A stretch of 64,000 bases of DNA from Isochrysis galbana (Eukaryota > Haptophyta > Isochrysidales > Isochrysidaceae): the NCBI GenBank assembly GCA_018136815.1, contig CM030937.1, positions 6,066,526 through 6,130,525 of the forward strand, read 5' to 3'. This document shows positions 36,601-48,051 of the stretch, piece after piece. Each line of letters starts with the position of its first letter. Within the stretch, counting starts at the first letter, position 1. A program made the translations under genes and the position numbers. The notes under the pieces are model-generated. The model did no database searches and was not told where the DNA came from. It saw only the letters and a program-made list of their open reading frames with translations.

Positions 36601-38786
36601 CGGACTCCGCGGTGACGTTAATTTGTACTCGGACTGTTCGTACGGGCTCAAGTAGCGTTGGCAGAGGTTGACGCACGAAAGGGCCGAACGAGGAAGCTCG
36701 TGGTTCTCGACGCGGAAGCGAGTCTTTGCAAGATACTCGCCGAACTTGGTCGCGTTATCCACGCCGCGAGCCGCGTCGACCTTGTCGTTCCGAATGATGG
36801 ACTCGAATCGTTGATTGATATCGTGCGACATGTTCGGGTGGTCCCAGACTGTCGTGGCATCCACCTTCGCGTCACCCATCTTGCGGACGTACGCGCGCAC
36901 CAAATTCTTGGATAACTCTAAGAGATCGGAGCCGGCCTCACGAGCTACGAGCCGGTCCCACTCCATGGAGGCGGAGTCTTTGGCGAAGCCGGGCACGTTG
37001 GCCGCGAAAGTGGCGTCGCACTTGCGGAGAAGCACGTCGCAGGCCAGCGCGGGGTTGAGAGAGAGGACCGGGTCTTCGGCGAGATCGAGGAGGAAGGCGT
37101 AAATCCTTTGGTTGCCGGTGGTGCACAAGTTGGCGGCCGCTAGTAAGGATGTAAAGATTTCGCGGTGGTCGCAGCCGAGCGAGAGGGCGCGCTCGAGCGG
37201 CTTGATGAAGGACAGACGAAAATCGTTCCAGGAGGTGGCCGCTGTCTGGACGTTGTCCGAGGCCAGGCCCTTGGGGAACTTGATCTCGGAAAGCTCTTTG
37301 CCCATTCGGACTTGGTGATGGAGGGTGCGGTCGAGGAAGAAGCGGCTCCGAGCCCACTTGGTCACGTGCTCCTTCTCGAAAAACACGCGGTAGTGCCAAA
37401 CATTGCCGGCCCGAGAGAGGCCGCCGTTGAGAATGGCGTGGATGAGCTCGAAATCGTCGGACTTCCTGTAGAGAGAGGCTACCTCGTAGGCGGCATCCTC
37501 AAACAGTTGGTCCCACGAGGCTAGGATGACCTCTCGCTCAGAAACATCACCGGCGAGGCTTGGATCGACGGGATGGCGCCGAGCCGCCGGATTTGGAAGC
37601 GAGCGGAGGCCCGCGACGGTGGGTGGAGGTTGGGGATCAGAAACGGGCTTGGCGGGCGAGACAGGAAAAGGCGTATTGGGTTCGGGATCGGAAATCGGAT
37701 TCGGCGGAACGGAGAACGGCGCGGCGGGCAAAGATTGAGAAGGGAACTTGACCGAGGCAGGGGGAGCACCAATGGAGTTGTCTCCTTCTTCCACAAGCGG
37801 TGGCGAAGTTTCGACTCGAGACGAAGTCGTAGTGCCCGCTTGGCCCTGTAGAATGTTGAGTATCGCGTTGAAGGTAGACCCCACCTCTCGCTGAAATTCT
37901 TCGTGGCGCTGGGCGGCTTGGAGGGTAGAGGACTCGAGGCGGTCGACAGCGCCGCGGAGAGCCTCGATCTGGACTTGTTGGTCCATGATTTGGGCGGCGC
38001 CGACGGTGGCGGTCGGAGGTGGAACGAAGTTACGCTTGGGGTACGAGTACGTCGACGACGGGGGTGGAACAAACTCTTCATATGGTGGGGGCTCGAAAGG
38101 AGGGAGGGACCGGACGGAATCCACATCATCTTCAGCACCAACCACAGAGGGATTGAGAGAGGAATGAACACTTGGCAAAGGATCAGCAAAAGAAAGGAGA
38201 GGAAAGGCCGCCGGTGGAGCAACAGACGAGGTTAGAGGACCCATTCCAGCTCCAGTTGACGGGGTGTGAGTAGAGGCCCGCGGAGGCGGCGGAACTTCGA
38301 CCGTCGGCGCGGAGAGGCGAGAGCAGGGGGGAACTGGCTCGGAAGGGCTCTCTTTTGAAGAAGGGAGGGGTCCCAAGAGGCTCTCTTCCCCAGGAGACTT
38401 CGACCCAAACGGTTCGGGAAGAGAAGAAGAAGAGACGGGCTCATGACGCGGGGACAATGAAGATTCCTCAAGGGAAGAACTCGACGTGACGACCGGAGCC
38501 GAAGGCGCGAGCGACGATTTTGTGCTTGTCAGAGCAAGGCTCATCTCACTCTTGGTGATGGCCTGCGAGGGCGCGCCGGCAGCTAGCGCGGAGTGCGGTT
38601 CTTGCGGGGAGCTCATTGACGAATTGGGATGGCCCATAGGGCCTGAGGGCAATGAGGAAGGAGGCAGACCGGCGGCAGGCGCGGCGGAGGAGACGACTTC
38701 GGAGACGCTGACGGGCTGAGGCCCGTCAGCATAGGAAGGCGGGCAGGCGGGCTTGAGCGAGGGCGAGGACGGCGGCGAGAGCGACA
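30628..38786 (-). CDS. gag-pol: Element B gag-methyltransferase-pol polyprotein, right-contig copy
   Basis: One frame of about 2720 residues from ATG at 38786 (an in-frame TTG at 38943 was not chosen). Order by residue: Ser/Pro-rich region with a short coiled coil (to about 400), gag core (about 415-725), Ser/Pro spacer, methyltransferase-like domain (about 1060-1260), spacer, retropepsin DTGAGPS (about 1600), reverse transcriptase with PYLDD (about 2120), RNase H KTDGAS (about 2285), integrase HHCC and part of the DDE core. It ends early at 30628 because one T is missing near 30643, close to the contig start; the left copy has the base and reads on. Unlike family A, there is no stop between gag and pol. 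The B protein differs from A throughout but keeps the same domain order. Confidence 0.85.
35010..35606 (-). other. DNA cytosine methyltransferase-like domain in element B
   Basis: The same domain as in A1 and A2, with GETSGVVSS, CDLYPSE, AHPPCTYLS, AVENPRM, PWEHGTGHQKATGLYL and SPHRGALRSRTYVGVAGAM. Differences from A cluster between the motifs (for example SAVSSQWLSQEPGRR against SNAGLRWIHSNPQRM), while the putative SAM-binding and catalytic residues are unchanged. A short conserved lead-in (PKHFDELC in B, PIHFDEIC in A) precedes it in both families, so the fusion looks inherited from a common ancestor. Confidence 0.8.
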
Positions 38787-38944
38787 TCGAGCGAGAGGCG
38801 AGAGGCGAGGGTGAGTGAGAGGAGGGCTGTGTTGGCAGGGGCTGGCGAGGCGAGGAGAGTTTGTAGGGTACGAGTGTTACGAGAGCGAGAGCGACGAGAG
38901 CGAGAGCGACGGATGACGACTGACGACAAGACGTCGGATCCAAC

Positions 38945-39734
38945 GATGCTGCGACACCGACTCACGAACACACTAGAATCATTCACCCAAACCAAGCAAA
39001 ACATGAAATAACCGAGACCCCACATCGCCGGTAACTCAAACACGTCGCGAGAGACAGAGAGAGAGAGCGAGAGAGAGAGAGAATCCGCAGCGACGGTCGG
39101 AGCGTGTCTTCGCTTTGGATTTTCCCACCAAGGCGGAAAGTCGAAGAGGAACGTTATGTCGCGCAACCACGGCGATCACATTGGATACAGATCGCAGCGA
39201 GGTATCCTTGCAATCGAAGAAATCTTGCTGTTGAGCGTGGACCTTCTAGACGTTTCTATCGAGCAACCCCGAGTAGCAACCAAGGGAGGAGAAAACCAAA
39301 AACCAACGGGACCAAGGGCTTCCATGCAACTTGCATCAAGGGGAAAGATAACCCAAAACCAAAGCAGCGAATCTAAATCAATCTCCAAGGGGAGATGGCA
39401 AACCAAGGACCAAGGAGAAAGATTCCCTCACCCAAGCAGCGAACCTAAATCGATCTCCGAGGGGAGATGGCAAACCAAACCTGATTGCCCCCAGAAGCAG
39501 GTAAAGAAACGCGGGGAGATAGCGAATGAAACCTTTTGCGAGGCGCCTGGGAGGAAGAAAGGTGGGGAAACTTCCCTTCTCTTCGAGAGAGCAGAGGGAG
39601 GGCGCTCCAGAACCCTAGATCCTAGGCGTCCACGCGAAGTTTTTGACCGAGAACGAGAACGAGAGAATTATAACGATAAATACCGAACGAAGAGAAGAGA
39701 GAAGCCTAGCGAGAGTCGATTCGCGAATGCGACA
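38945..39734 (-). repeat. 3' LTR of A2 and junction with element B
   Basis: The LTR starts TGTCGCATTCGCGA at 39734 after a G6 tract, and 39497-39734 matches 1-248. Its far end is unclear: the sequence runs without an obvious break into the B 5' region. Within it, two similar blocks (AATCGATCTCCGAGGGGAGATGGCAAACC type, near 39376 and 39450) form a direct repeat. A candidate primer-binding sequence TGGATCCGACGTC lies at 38943-38931 on the minus strand. No B-type LTR is present upstream of B. Confidence 0.55.
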
Positions 39735-39744
39735 CCCCCCTGCT
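39735..39744 (-). promoter_or_regulatory. Polypurine tract of A2
   Basis: The minus strand reads AGCAGGGGGG directly before the LTR TGTCG, as in A1. Confidence 0.65.
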
Positions 39745-39959
39745 AGGATCGAGCGTCCCGCGAGGGAAGGAAGAGAACCTAACGGAAGCGGAGAGTTCCA
39801 TCCAGGCAAGATGGCCGAGCAATACGCAATACCTAACGAGACCGAATGGGCGAGGAGCGAACGAAGAATGAAACAATAAATTCGAATGGAGAGCCACGCT
39901 CCAAACGCCGAACCACGACGGAAGACGTGACGACCGAGATACGAATAATCGAGGATCGA

Positions 39960-40185
39960 TAAGAATAAGAACGCGGAACGACGAGAAACGAGAGAGTCCA
40001 GAACGAGAAACGAAGAAATCGAGAATCGAGAGCGGTAAGAACGCGGAACGACAAGAATCGAGAATCGAGAACGAGAAACGAAGAACGGTAAGAACGCGGA
40101 ACGACGAGAATCGAGAATCGAGAACAAGAAACGAGGAACGGTAAGAACGCGCAACGACGAACGACGAACGATGAACTATAAGAGT
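39960..40185 (-). repeat. 53-bp tandem repeat in the A2 3' untranslated region
   Basis: About four units built around GAGAACGAGAAACGAAGAAC and GGTAAGAACGCGGAACGACG. A1 has the same array with different unit numbers and order. Confidence 0.75.
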
Positions 40186-40297
40186 AGTGCGCGACGATCG
40201 AAGAGACAGGAAGTACCACACCCGTCCGGACGATGAGGTGTAGAATCGGCGGCCGGCGCGGCAGACCGCAGGACTCAACGCTGCAACCCATCCCCTT

Positions 40298-40317
40298 CTC
40301 CCTTTTACGAGAGTTTT
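40298..40317 (-). promoter_or_regulatory. Noncoding motif shared by families A and B (A2 copy)
   Basis: The plus strand reads CTCCCTTTTACGAGAGTTTT. On the sense strand it is followed by AGGGAGAAGGGGATGGG, a strongly purine-rich run about 560 bp before the LTR. Confidence 0.4.
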
Positions 40318-40687
40318 ACCTGGATGTTTGGGCGGTGTGGCGGCACCCAAGTCACAACGCGGCGTCTCCTGTTCTTCGATATATGAGTAGTCGAACAGCC
40401 AACGGCGAAAGGCGGCGAGATATCACGACGGGCTCGGCACGTCACGCGCGAGCTAAACGACGAGGTACGGGGGTCTCCTGACAGAGCGCAGCGAAAGGGG
40501 AGGGAGATCCATCCTCCGTGGTCGAAAGGGGGGGCGAGCCATACCTCTCTTCCCGCGGGGGGGAACTATTCGGCGGCCGCGGGGGGGAAATTCGGCGACC
40601 GCGGGGGGGAACTGGAAAAGAATTCCCGTACGTTCCCGTACCGCGATCAAACGTAAACGACGGCGTTGAGAGATATCGGAGGGGGCG

Positions 40688-40705
40688 TGACAGTCGCGAC
40701 TGTCA
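40688..40705. other. Perfect 18-bp palindrome at the A2 pol stop
   Basis: TGACAGTCGCGACTGTCA, identical to 1238-1255. Its first three bases on the minus strand are the pol stop codon. Confidence 0.6.
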
Positions 40706-43700
40706 GAAGAACGCAGAGGGTGTGTCGAGCAGAGAGACGAGGGTGCGATCCGATGGCGACAGGCGTGCGAGAGCCTCGGAGCGACAGCGAACGAAGGTAG
40801 GCGAGGCAAGGGCAGCGTGCGCAAATGAGTGGGAGCCAAACCACGGGGAACCGCGCGACGATCCCGACGAGTACCACCACTGCCCGAGGACGAAGACCGC
40901 GTGCTGCGGCCGCATCATTGGACCTGCAGGGTTGGCAACAGACGGGCGGGCTGAGACGGGCAAATGGGAGACATGAGCAATGGGGCCACTGTGCGAGGAC
41001 GGTGCGAGACGAGGCGAGCGGCGCGGGGCCTGATGATCCGAGCCGGTGGTCTCGGATCCCACGGGAGCTTCGATCGCGTGCGACGTCGGCGGGGCTGAGA
41101 CGGTCTGAGATTGTGATTCTGCAGCCCGCTTTCTCATCTGAGGCTTACGAAGAGGAGGGAAGGGGTGAGCATCATCATAGGCGGTGACGAGCGACTCGCA
41201 GCGGCGAAGCAGTTCGGCTAGCGGCTCCCATGTGGCCGCAGCTTTCGCGTAGCCACGCCATTTGACGAGGTACTGTCTGGAATCGCCTCGACCCTTGCGG
41301 TCAAGAAGTGCATCAACCAGATACTCGTCTGCTTGGACGGGATCTTCATCTGTGAGGGTATAGTAGGGACGGAGGTTAGTCACATGCACCTCCTCGGAGA
41401 GGAGGCGATTTTCTTGGTCGCGTAGTCGGTAGCGGCCAGCGCCAAGCGCCTCGGCAATGCGATATGGTCCGCTGTAGTGGTAGAGGAGCTTGTTGCGGAG
41501 TCCTGGAATCTTGCGAACCACCCTATCACCTGGAGCGAATTGGATGGGGGGAGAGTGAGTGCGTAGCGTGTCAGCGAGTGCGTCGGCTTGAGACTCTAAA
41601 GTTGCATCATAAGCTGCGGCCCACGCCGCCTTTAAACGACAATGCATTTTCCAAGCGTACGAGCGAATTTCCTGAGGTAACTCGGGAGATGGACCAGTCT
41701 CAGATGGATCAGAAAGCTGGGCAGGCAGGCGAAGCTCACGGCCATAGAGCAAGGCAGCAGGCGACATGCGGGTTATGCGATTGGCGGAAGCGCGCATGCT
41801 CATTAAAAAGAACGGGAGATGATCGACCCAATGACCGCCGCCTTCATCGGTAGCACGAGCCATGTTGATCAAGGTCTGCTGAGCTCGTTCCACCAGGCCC
41901 ACACTCTCGTGATGATGAGGTGTGCTTGGCCGCAAGTCGGTGCCGGTGCGCTCGAGGATGATCGAGGTAAGTTGACTAGCAAGGTTGCTGCCGGAGTCCG
42001 AGCGGAGTTGCCTTGGTACTCCGTGCCGAGAAACGACGTACGACATGAAGGCGTGAAGAGCGTCGGCACTCGAGGGGTCGCCGTTGTGAGGGGCCGCCTC
42101 GATCCAACGAGTGAGCGAGTCCACGAAAACGAGGAGCTTGTCGAAGCCTCGAGAGCCCTTGATGAAGTCGTGCGTAGGAGCCATCGAGACGACGTCGCAG
42201 AAGACGATGTCGAACGGATAGGCGCCGACCTGCGGTCCCTTGGGGTCTGCGAGGTGGCGGAAGGGTGGCTTAGCTAAAGTGCACTCGTGGCATTGGCGAA
42301 CGTGCTCAGAGACGGCTGCGTTCATGCCAGGCCAAAAATATCGGTCTCGTAGAAGGCGCGCCATTCGGTTGTCGCCGAGGTGGCACAGGTGGTCGTGAAA
42401 GGCTTCGAGGTAGGCGCGGCGCATCGTCTTCGGCACGTAGAGGCAGAGCTTCTCGCCGTCTCTCGCCGGCACTCGTCGGTAGAGTAGTCCAGATCGCAAC
42501 AGGCATCGAGAAGATTCGCGACTAAGCCAACGCAAGCGACGATGGTCGAGGTCGGGGTTATGAGGAGCGGAAGAGAGAAAGCGGATGAGGTCGTGGCAGT
42601 CGGGGTCCTCGGCCTGTGCCTCTTTGAGCGCCTCGGCGTTAGGTGTACCGACGTCGAGGTAGGAGAGGTTGATAGAATCCCTGGTCGTAGAGGACATCCT
42701 GGACGATCGTTCGTCAGCTTGCAGACTGGATGCCGTTGTGGTACGAGAACGAGAGGCGGCGACGGCTGGCGACTGATTATTCGATGCCGTGGTGGAGCGA
42801 GAGTTAGGGACGACGGCGGCTAGCAGCTGCCCACCCCCCTGCTTAGGAGCGGACGTCTCCGACGTCCCATCGTCTGCAGCAACCAAGCGTGACACGCCAT
42901 CCGCGTCTTTGTGATTAGCGCCCGGCTTGTGCTCGACGGTGAAGCGATACTCGGACAGCTTGAGCGACCAGCGCATCAGACGCGACGCCGGCCCACCCTG
43001 GACGGTGTCCTTCATGGTGTGCAACCAACGGAGAGCTTGGTGATCGATGACGAGGCGGAAGTGCCGGCCCCAAAGGTACGGTCGCCAAGTGCGAATGCTT
43101 TCCAAGGCAGCAAGAAGCTCCACCTCGGTGGTGGTCCAATGACGCTCCGCGGCGGTGAGGCGGCGACCGTAATACGCAACGACATGCTCGTGTCCGTGGT
43201 CGTCAACCTGCGACAGGATTCCGCCGATACCCAGGGTACTGGCCGCGTCCGTTTTGACGATGAACTCCTTGTCGTGACGAGGCGCAGCTAACACTGGCGT
43301 AGACGTGATGAGCTCGATGAGGCGACGGATCGCTGTCTGGCACTCAGGCGACTGAGAGACGGTAGCCACGTCGACGCCCGTACGAGTAAGGTCGGTGAGA
43401 GGGGCCGCGACGTGCGCGAAGCCCTTGATGAACCGACGGTAGTACGAACAAAGGCCGAGAAACGAGCGAACCTTTTCGAGCGAATCGATGTGACGCGGAT
43501 CGATCGAGCGTACCGCCTCGACTTTCTTGGGGTCCATCTCGAGACCACGACGAGACACGACGTGCCCGAGGTATTCGCCCTTGATAGCGAACAAGATGCA
43601 CTTGGAGGCCTTGCATGAGAGACCAGCCCATCGGAGACGCTCGAGAACGAGATCGAGACGGTGAAGCATTTGCTCGAAGGAGGTGTCGATGCGTTCCTCA

Positions 43701-46700
43701 AGCGTGCTGCCTGTGCCTGTCGACCAAATTCCGATGTCGTCCAGGTACGGCATGCAAATCTCCCACGCGAGGCCCTGGAGCACCGCATCCATGAGACGAC
43801 ACATGTAGGAAGGGCCGGATTGGACGCCGAACGGGAGGTAGTTGAACTCGTACTTCTGGCGATGGGTGCAGAACGCCGTGATGGGTTTGTCCTCCTCCTT
43901 GATAGGCAGACACCAGAAGCCGGAGGCGAGATCGAGCAGGCAGAGAAACAAAGAATCTCGAGAGCCTTGGCCGCGAGATAGACGATCGATAGCTTCGACG
44001 GTGAGCGGGAGAGGACTATCCGAGATACGAAGCTTCGAGTTCGTGTCGCGATAATCGACGCAGAAGCGAACGGATCCGTCCTTCTTGCCGACGAGGACGA
44101 CCCGCGAAGCCCATGGCGAATTGGACTTACGAATGATGCCTGCCGCCTCCATCTCGGCGACGTGCTTGTCGACGATGGCACGGCCCTCGTCGCCCATCTT
44201 GGACGGAGCGTGCCGGTGGGCTGTAGCACCGGGGAGGAGAGGCAGCTCGACCTCCATGACGTGCGTGTGCCGAGGGTTCTTCGGGTCGAGAGCGAACGCG
44301 TCGATATGCCGTGCCAGCAGGCAGCGTACGCGCTGCCTCTGGGACGGCGACAATTGCTTGTCGGGATCGATGGTGATAGCGTCGAGGAGCGCGCGCTGTG
44401 CCTCAGTGAGCGAGGACTCGGGGTCGTCCCTATCGCCGGCGACCGTCGGCCGAGCCTCGTGCAACTTGTACTCGATGTAGGCTGACGCCACCGGCGAGTA
44501 CGCAGGAAGGGTTACAGGACGTGGTGCCAGGTTCCAGACCGTGATCAGCACCTCCCCCTCCGGAGTTGGGGTTTCGACGCTAGTGGCGACCATTGGAGGA
44601 GAATCGAGGCCGTCACGGGGTGGTAGACGGTCGACGAGGATGGCGGAGTCGGGGTAGTTTTCGATGATCTCCAGCGGCAGGCGAACGGAGAACGTACCCC
44701 TCGATCGCGAGGGGATAGTGATAGGCTGCCTGGTGTACAGAGCGAACTCTTTCGACGCAACGGCCGACGTAGAGACGTCGGCGAAGAATGGCTCAATTTC
44801 GACGGCGGCAGACGAACGGTTAGGAGACGAAGGTGGACTGCGAGTGAAGTCGAGACGAGGGGGCGGCTCAAGCTCGGGATCGAGAGGGGGCAATGGAACC
44901 GAAGTCGACATTGCCGGCGGCGACTCGCCGTGAGCCTGGCGGGATGAAACGTTGTCCGAGATAGGAACGAGCGACGACTCCTCTGCCCGTGGCGAGTCGG
45001 CGGGGATCACGGCGACAAGCGGTGCAGAGGAGAGACGAGGGCGAGTGGAGACGAGGGACGGAACGCGACGATTGTTGACCATAAGGGTCAAGCGGCTATC
45101 ACGCCCAGCATCCGGCGACAGTTCGATACAGGCGGCGTATGCTTCCAGGAAATCGTTTCCCAGGAGAAGCATAGGTGCGCCTTCGACGACGAGGAAACGG
45201 TGTCGGAATTCGACACCGGAGAGAGAGAAGACCAACGTGGCGTAGCCGCGGGTACGGAGGGGGTTACCATCCGGTCCGACAACGGCAGGTCGGTCCGAAG
45301 CGTGTTCGAGCAAGACGCAAGCGTCGCGGGGCAATGTGGCCAACAGCTCGGTGGTTACAACCGAGGGACCGGCTCCCGTGTCGGCTAGAGTCTTGTTGAC
45401 GGCGAGGGCGGAATCGACGATATAACGAGTAGGGCCCGTGGCGGAGTGACGGCAAACGATGAGATCGCGAACGTACAGGCAGTGGCGGGGTATAGGCTTG
45501 GCGGCGTGTCGGAGACAAGCCTCGCCGGTACCTCCCTGGTCAAAGAAGCGACGACAGCAGGCTGGTTGAGAGCAGGTGTGAAACCCGAGGGAACGAAGGC
45601 GGCGTGCCGCTGCCTATGGTCGGCAATGACGTCAGCAACGGAGCGGCGAGCAGGGCGATCGAGCGGAGGCAGCGGTGGGTGCGAGTCCGGCAGGGCACCC
45701 AAGCCTAGGCGACATGGCGGCGTAGGGAGAAGAGCGAGGCGTTCCTGGTCCGACCAGGTAAGACGCAAGGCAGCATGCCAGCCCTCTGGCATGAACGTGT
45801 CCGGAAAGGAAACGGAGGCACACGTCTCCAAGAGAGGAGGCATTGGAACGAACGGCAATGAGGACGAGGGAGAGGGAGAGGGAGCAAGGATCGGCAACGC
45901 CTCCTCCTCTACCGCGGACGAGTGAAGGCGGACTTCCGCATCGAGCGCCGAAGCCAGCGATGGAGACAATGGCAACCAGGCATACGAGATCAAGCCTTGC
46001 GCACCGCGCACCGCCGTCCATATACGCCAGCGGTTGCGGACCCTGCGAATCATTCGAGCTGGACGGGCGGGCAACAACGACGAGCGGGGCGATCCTAGCC
46101 ACGGCCGCCACTCCATATCAATCGCGGCGACACTCGAAACATTCGAAGGCTCGGAACTGGAACTGGAACCAGCCTGAGCCACTTGGCTGGATTGTCGATC
46201 GCGCGCTAGAGATAGGAGAGAGGCGGCGGACGTGGCCGGACGAGAAGGAGTACGGCGACAATAGTCCAAAACGACGGGCATCCACTGCATCGCCATCGCA
46301 CCGGCGATGCCCACGTAGGTGCGGCTGCGCATCGAGCCGCGATGAGGGGACATGGGAAGGTTTGCCATTGCGTGCTGGCGACCAGGAACAATGCAAGTCG
46401 GCATGAGCGGAGGAAGGTTGGGCGAAAGGTAGAGTCCCGTAGCCTTAGTGTGCCCCGTTCCATGTTGCCATGGATGGACATATTGCGTAGCTTCGATACC
46501 CCCGAGTAGAGACTTAGCGTAGTGGTGCATTTTCGGGTTTTCCACCGCTAGAAACGGAGCCCCGGCGTTCAGGCGACGGCGGAATTGCTTTGCGGCGGAG
46601 ATCGTATCGGACATGCGCTGCGGGTTGGAGTGGATCCACCTTAAGCCAGCGTTCGAGAGATAGGTACACGGCGGGTGCGCGATAATCAAGTCCCATCCGA

Positions 46701-48048
46701 GGTCTTGGACGAGATCCGCGTCCCCTTCGAAGTGCGGAACGTAGTCGACGTCGGACGGAAACAAATCGCACGTCGCCACATCAGCGCCAGCAAGCAAAAA
46801 CATGGACGAGACTACTCCACTCGTCTCGCCGATAATCAAGACGCGAGGAGGCGAGATGCCGTCGGTCTGCACGGCCTCGACGTCACGCCTTACGTCTCTG
46901 AGTGTGACACAAATTTCGTCGAAGTGGATAGGTAGCACCTGAGCTGGAGACTCAGGCGATCGGCTAGGGCGCAGAACAAGCTGCGCCGCCTCGGCAATAT
47001 CTTTCGGCATTACGTGCGCGGCACCGTGGGCGGCGGCGCGTTGGAAAGCGAGATCGATAACGTACGAGAGGGTCTCGCCCTCCTTCAAGGAAGGGCGAGT
47101 GCGCGCGAGATGTACGAGCAAATCTTCAGCGGCCGGAACCAAAGTCAAGCACACTGAAAGCTGGCAGAGCGGAACGACAGCGGAAACGGAAACGGGACTG
47201 CGAGTGACCGGAATGGACGGAGACGCGGCGGCCAAGGTGCGAACCATCTGAAAAGAACGGGACACGACGGCCGGAAGAGAGTCGGACGAGAATAGAGCGG
47301 GTCGAGAACGGAACAATCGGCGGAATGCGCGTTGCACGACGGAGGGTATGTTGGCGAACACCCCTTCGTCAGCTAAGGAAGATTCATCAAACAAGCTAGT
47401 CGATAGCGGTCGCCAACCCAATCGGGTTGGTGCAACCATCGTAGGCGGCGCGAGCCAACGGCGAACAGCGAGGGTGTAGGCCACCGTCCATCCGGAGGGG
47501 CTAACCTCGCTAGCACGGTCAAGGCAGCTTAAAGGCGAGTCTCGAGGGAACGAATTGGCCAGTCCATCCAAGATTTGACTGGCGACAGCAGACGGATCGG
47601 CAGCGACGGAGCTCAAGGCAAGAATTAGCGTTGAGCGCTCGAAATCGAGAGCATTGAACGAATGATTCGAGAACGACGAGAGCGACGAAGGAGGTAGCGA
47701 ACGAACGGCGAGAGAGAACGGAACTCCCGGAGTCGAATCGTCCCCACCACATATGAGCAGATGAGGGTGACTCCGGATCGATTGAACGACTGAAACGAAA
47801 ACGCGAACTTCGGGAACGACGGGATCGCAACCTAGGGTAGTATCCCCAGGTTGGAACGACAACAAGAAGGCTTTGCTCAGCCGTCCGAGGGACGGCGAGC
47901 TCGTAGATCGGAGGGGCGAAACATTAGAGGCACGAAATGAAACGCGAACGGGAGTGACAGAAGTATCGAGAAGCGAAAGGGGTGGCGGTCCAGGCCGCCG
48001 AGGAATTGAGAAGTCAACGAAGCATATGGCGGCGGCCTCGCCTATTCC
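40703..48048 (-). pseudogene. pol: A2 pol polyprotein: methyltransferase-like domain to chromodomain (one frameshift)
   Basis: The frame continues from the gag UAG at 48051-48049 and is open to about 45490, covering the linker and the methyltransferase-like domain. One G is missing there in a G run (four against five in A1). The next frame then covers retropepsin, reverse transcriptase, RNase H, integrase and chromodomain (about 41340-41180), ending with a Ser/Pro/Arg-rich tail at TGA 40703. The tail overlaps an 18-bp palindrome. Apart from that one base the protein is intact, so A2 is close to complete and may even be functional if the missing G is a consensus error. Confidence 0.85.
46250..46850 (-). 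other. DNA cytosine methyltransferase-like domain in A2 pol
   Basis: Same motif series as A1 (GETSGVVSS, AHPPCTYLS, AVENPKM, PWQHGTGHTKATGLYL, SPHRGSMRSRTYVGIAGAM), in an unbroken frame here. The lead-in PIHFDEIC is also intact. Substitutions relative to A1 are few and conservative. Confidence 0.8.
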
Positions 48049-48051
48049 CTA
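48049..48051 (-). promoter_or_regulatory. A2 gag UAG stop, probable readthrough site
   Basis: CGC CGT TAG GGA ATA GGC, identical to A1. I checked the 61 codons after it: no stop and no ATG, GTG or TTG. Confidence 0.6.

Noticed and set aside
40640-40720. Family A LTR starting at TGTCACGCCC after the pol stop
   Set aside because: No polypurine tract precedes it. The G6 tract and TGTCGCATT at 39734 (248 in A1) fit much better.
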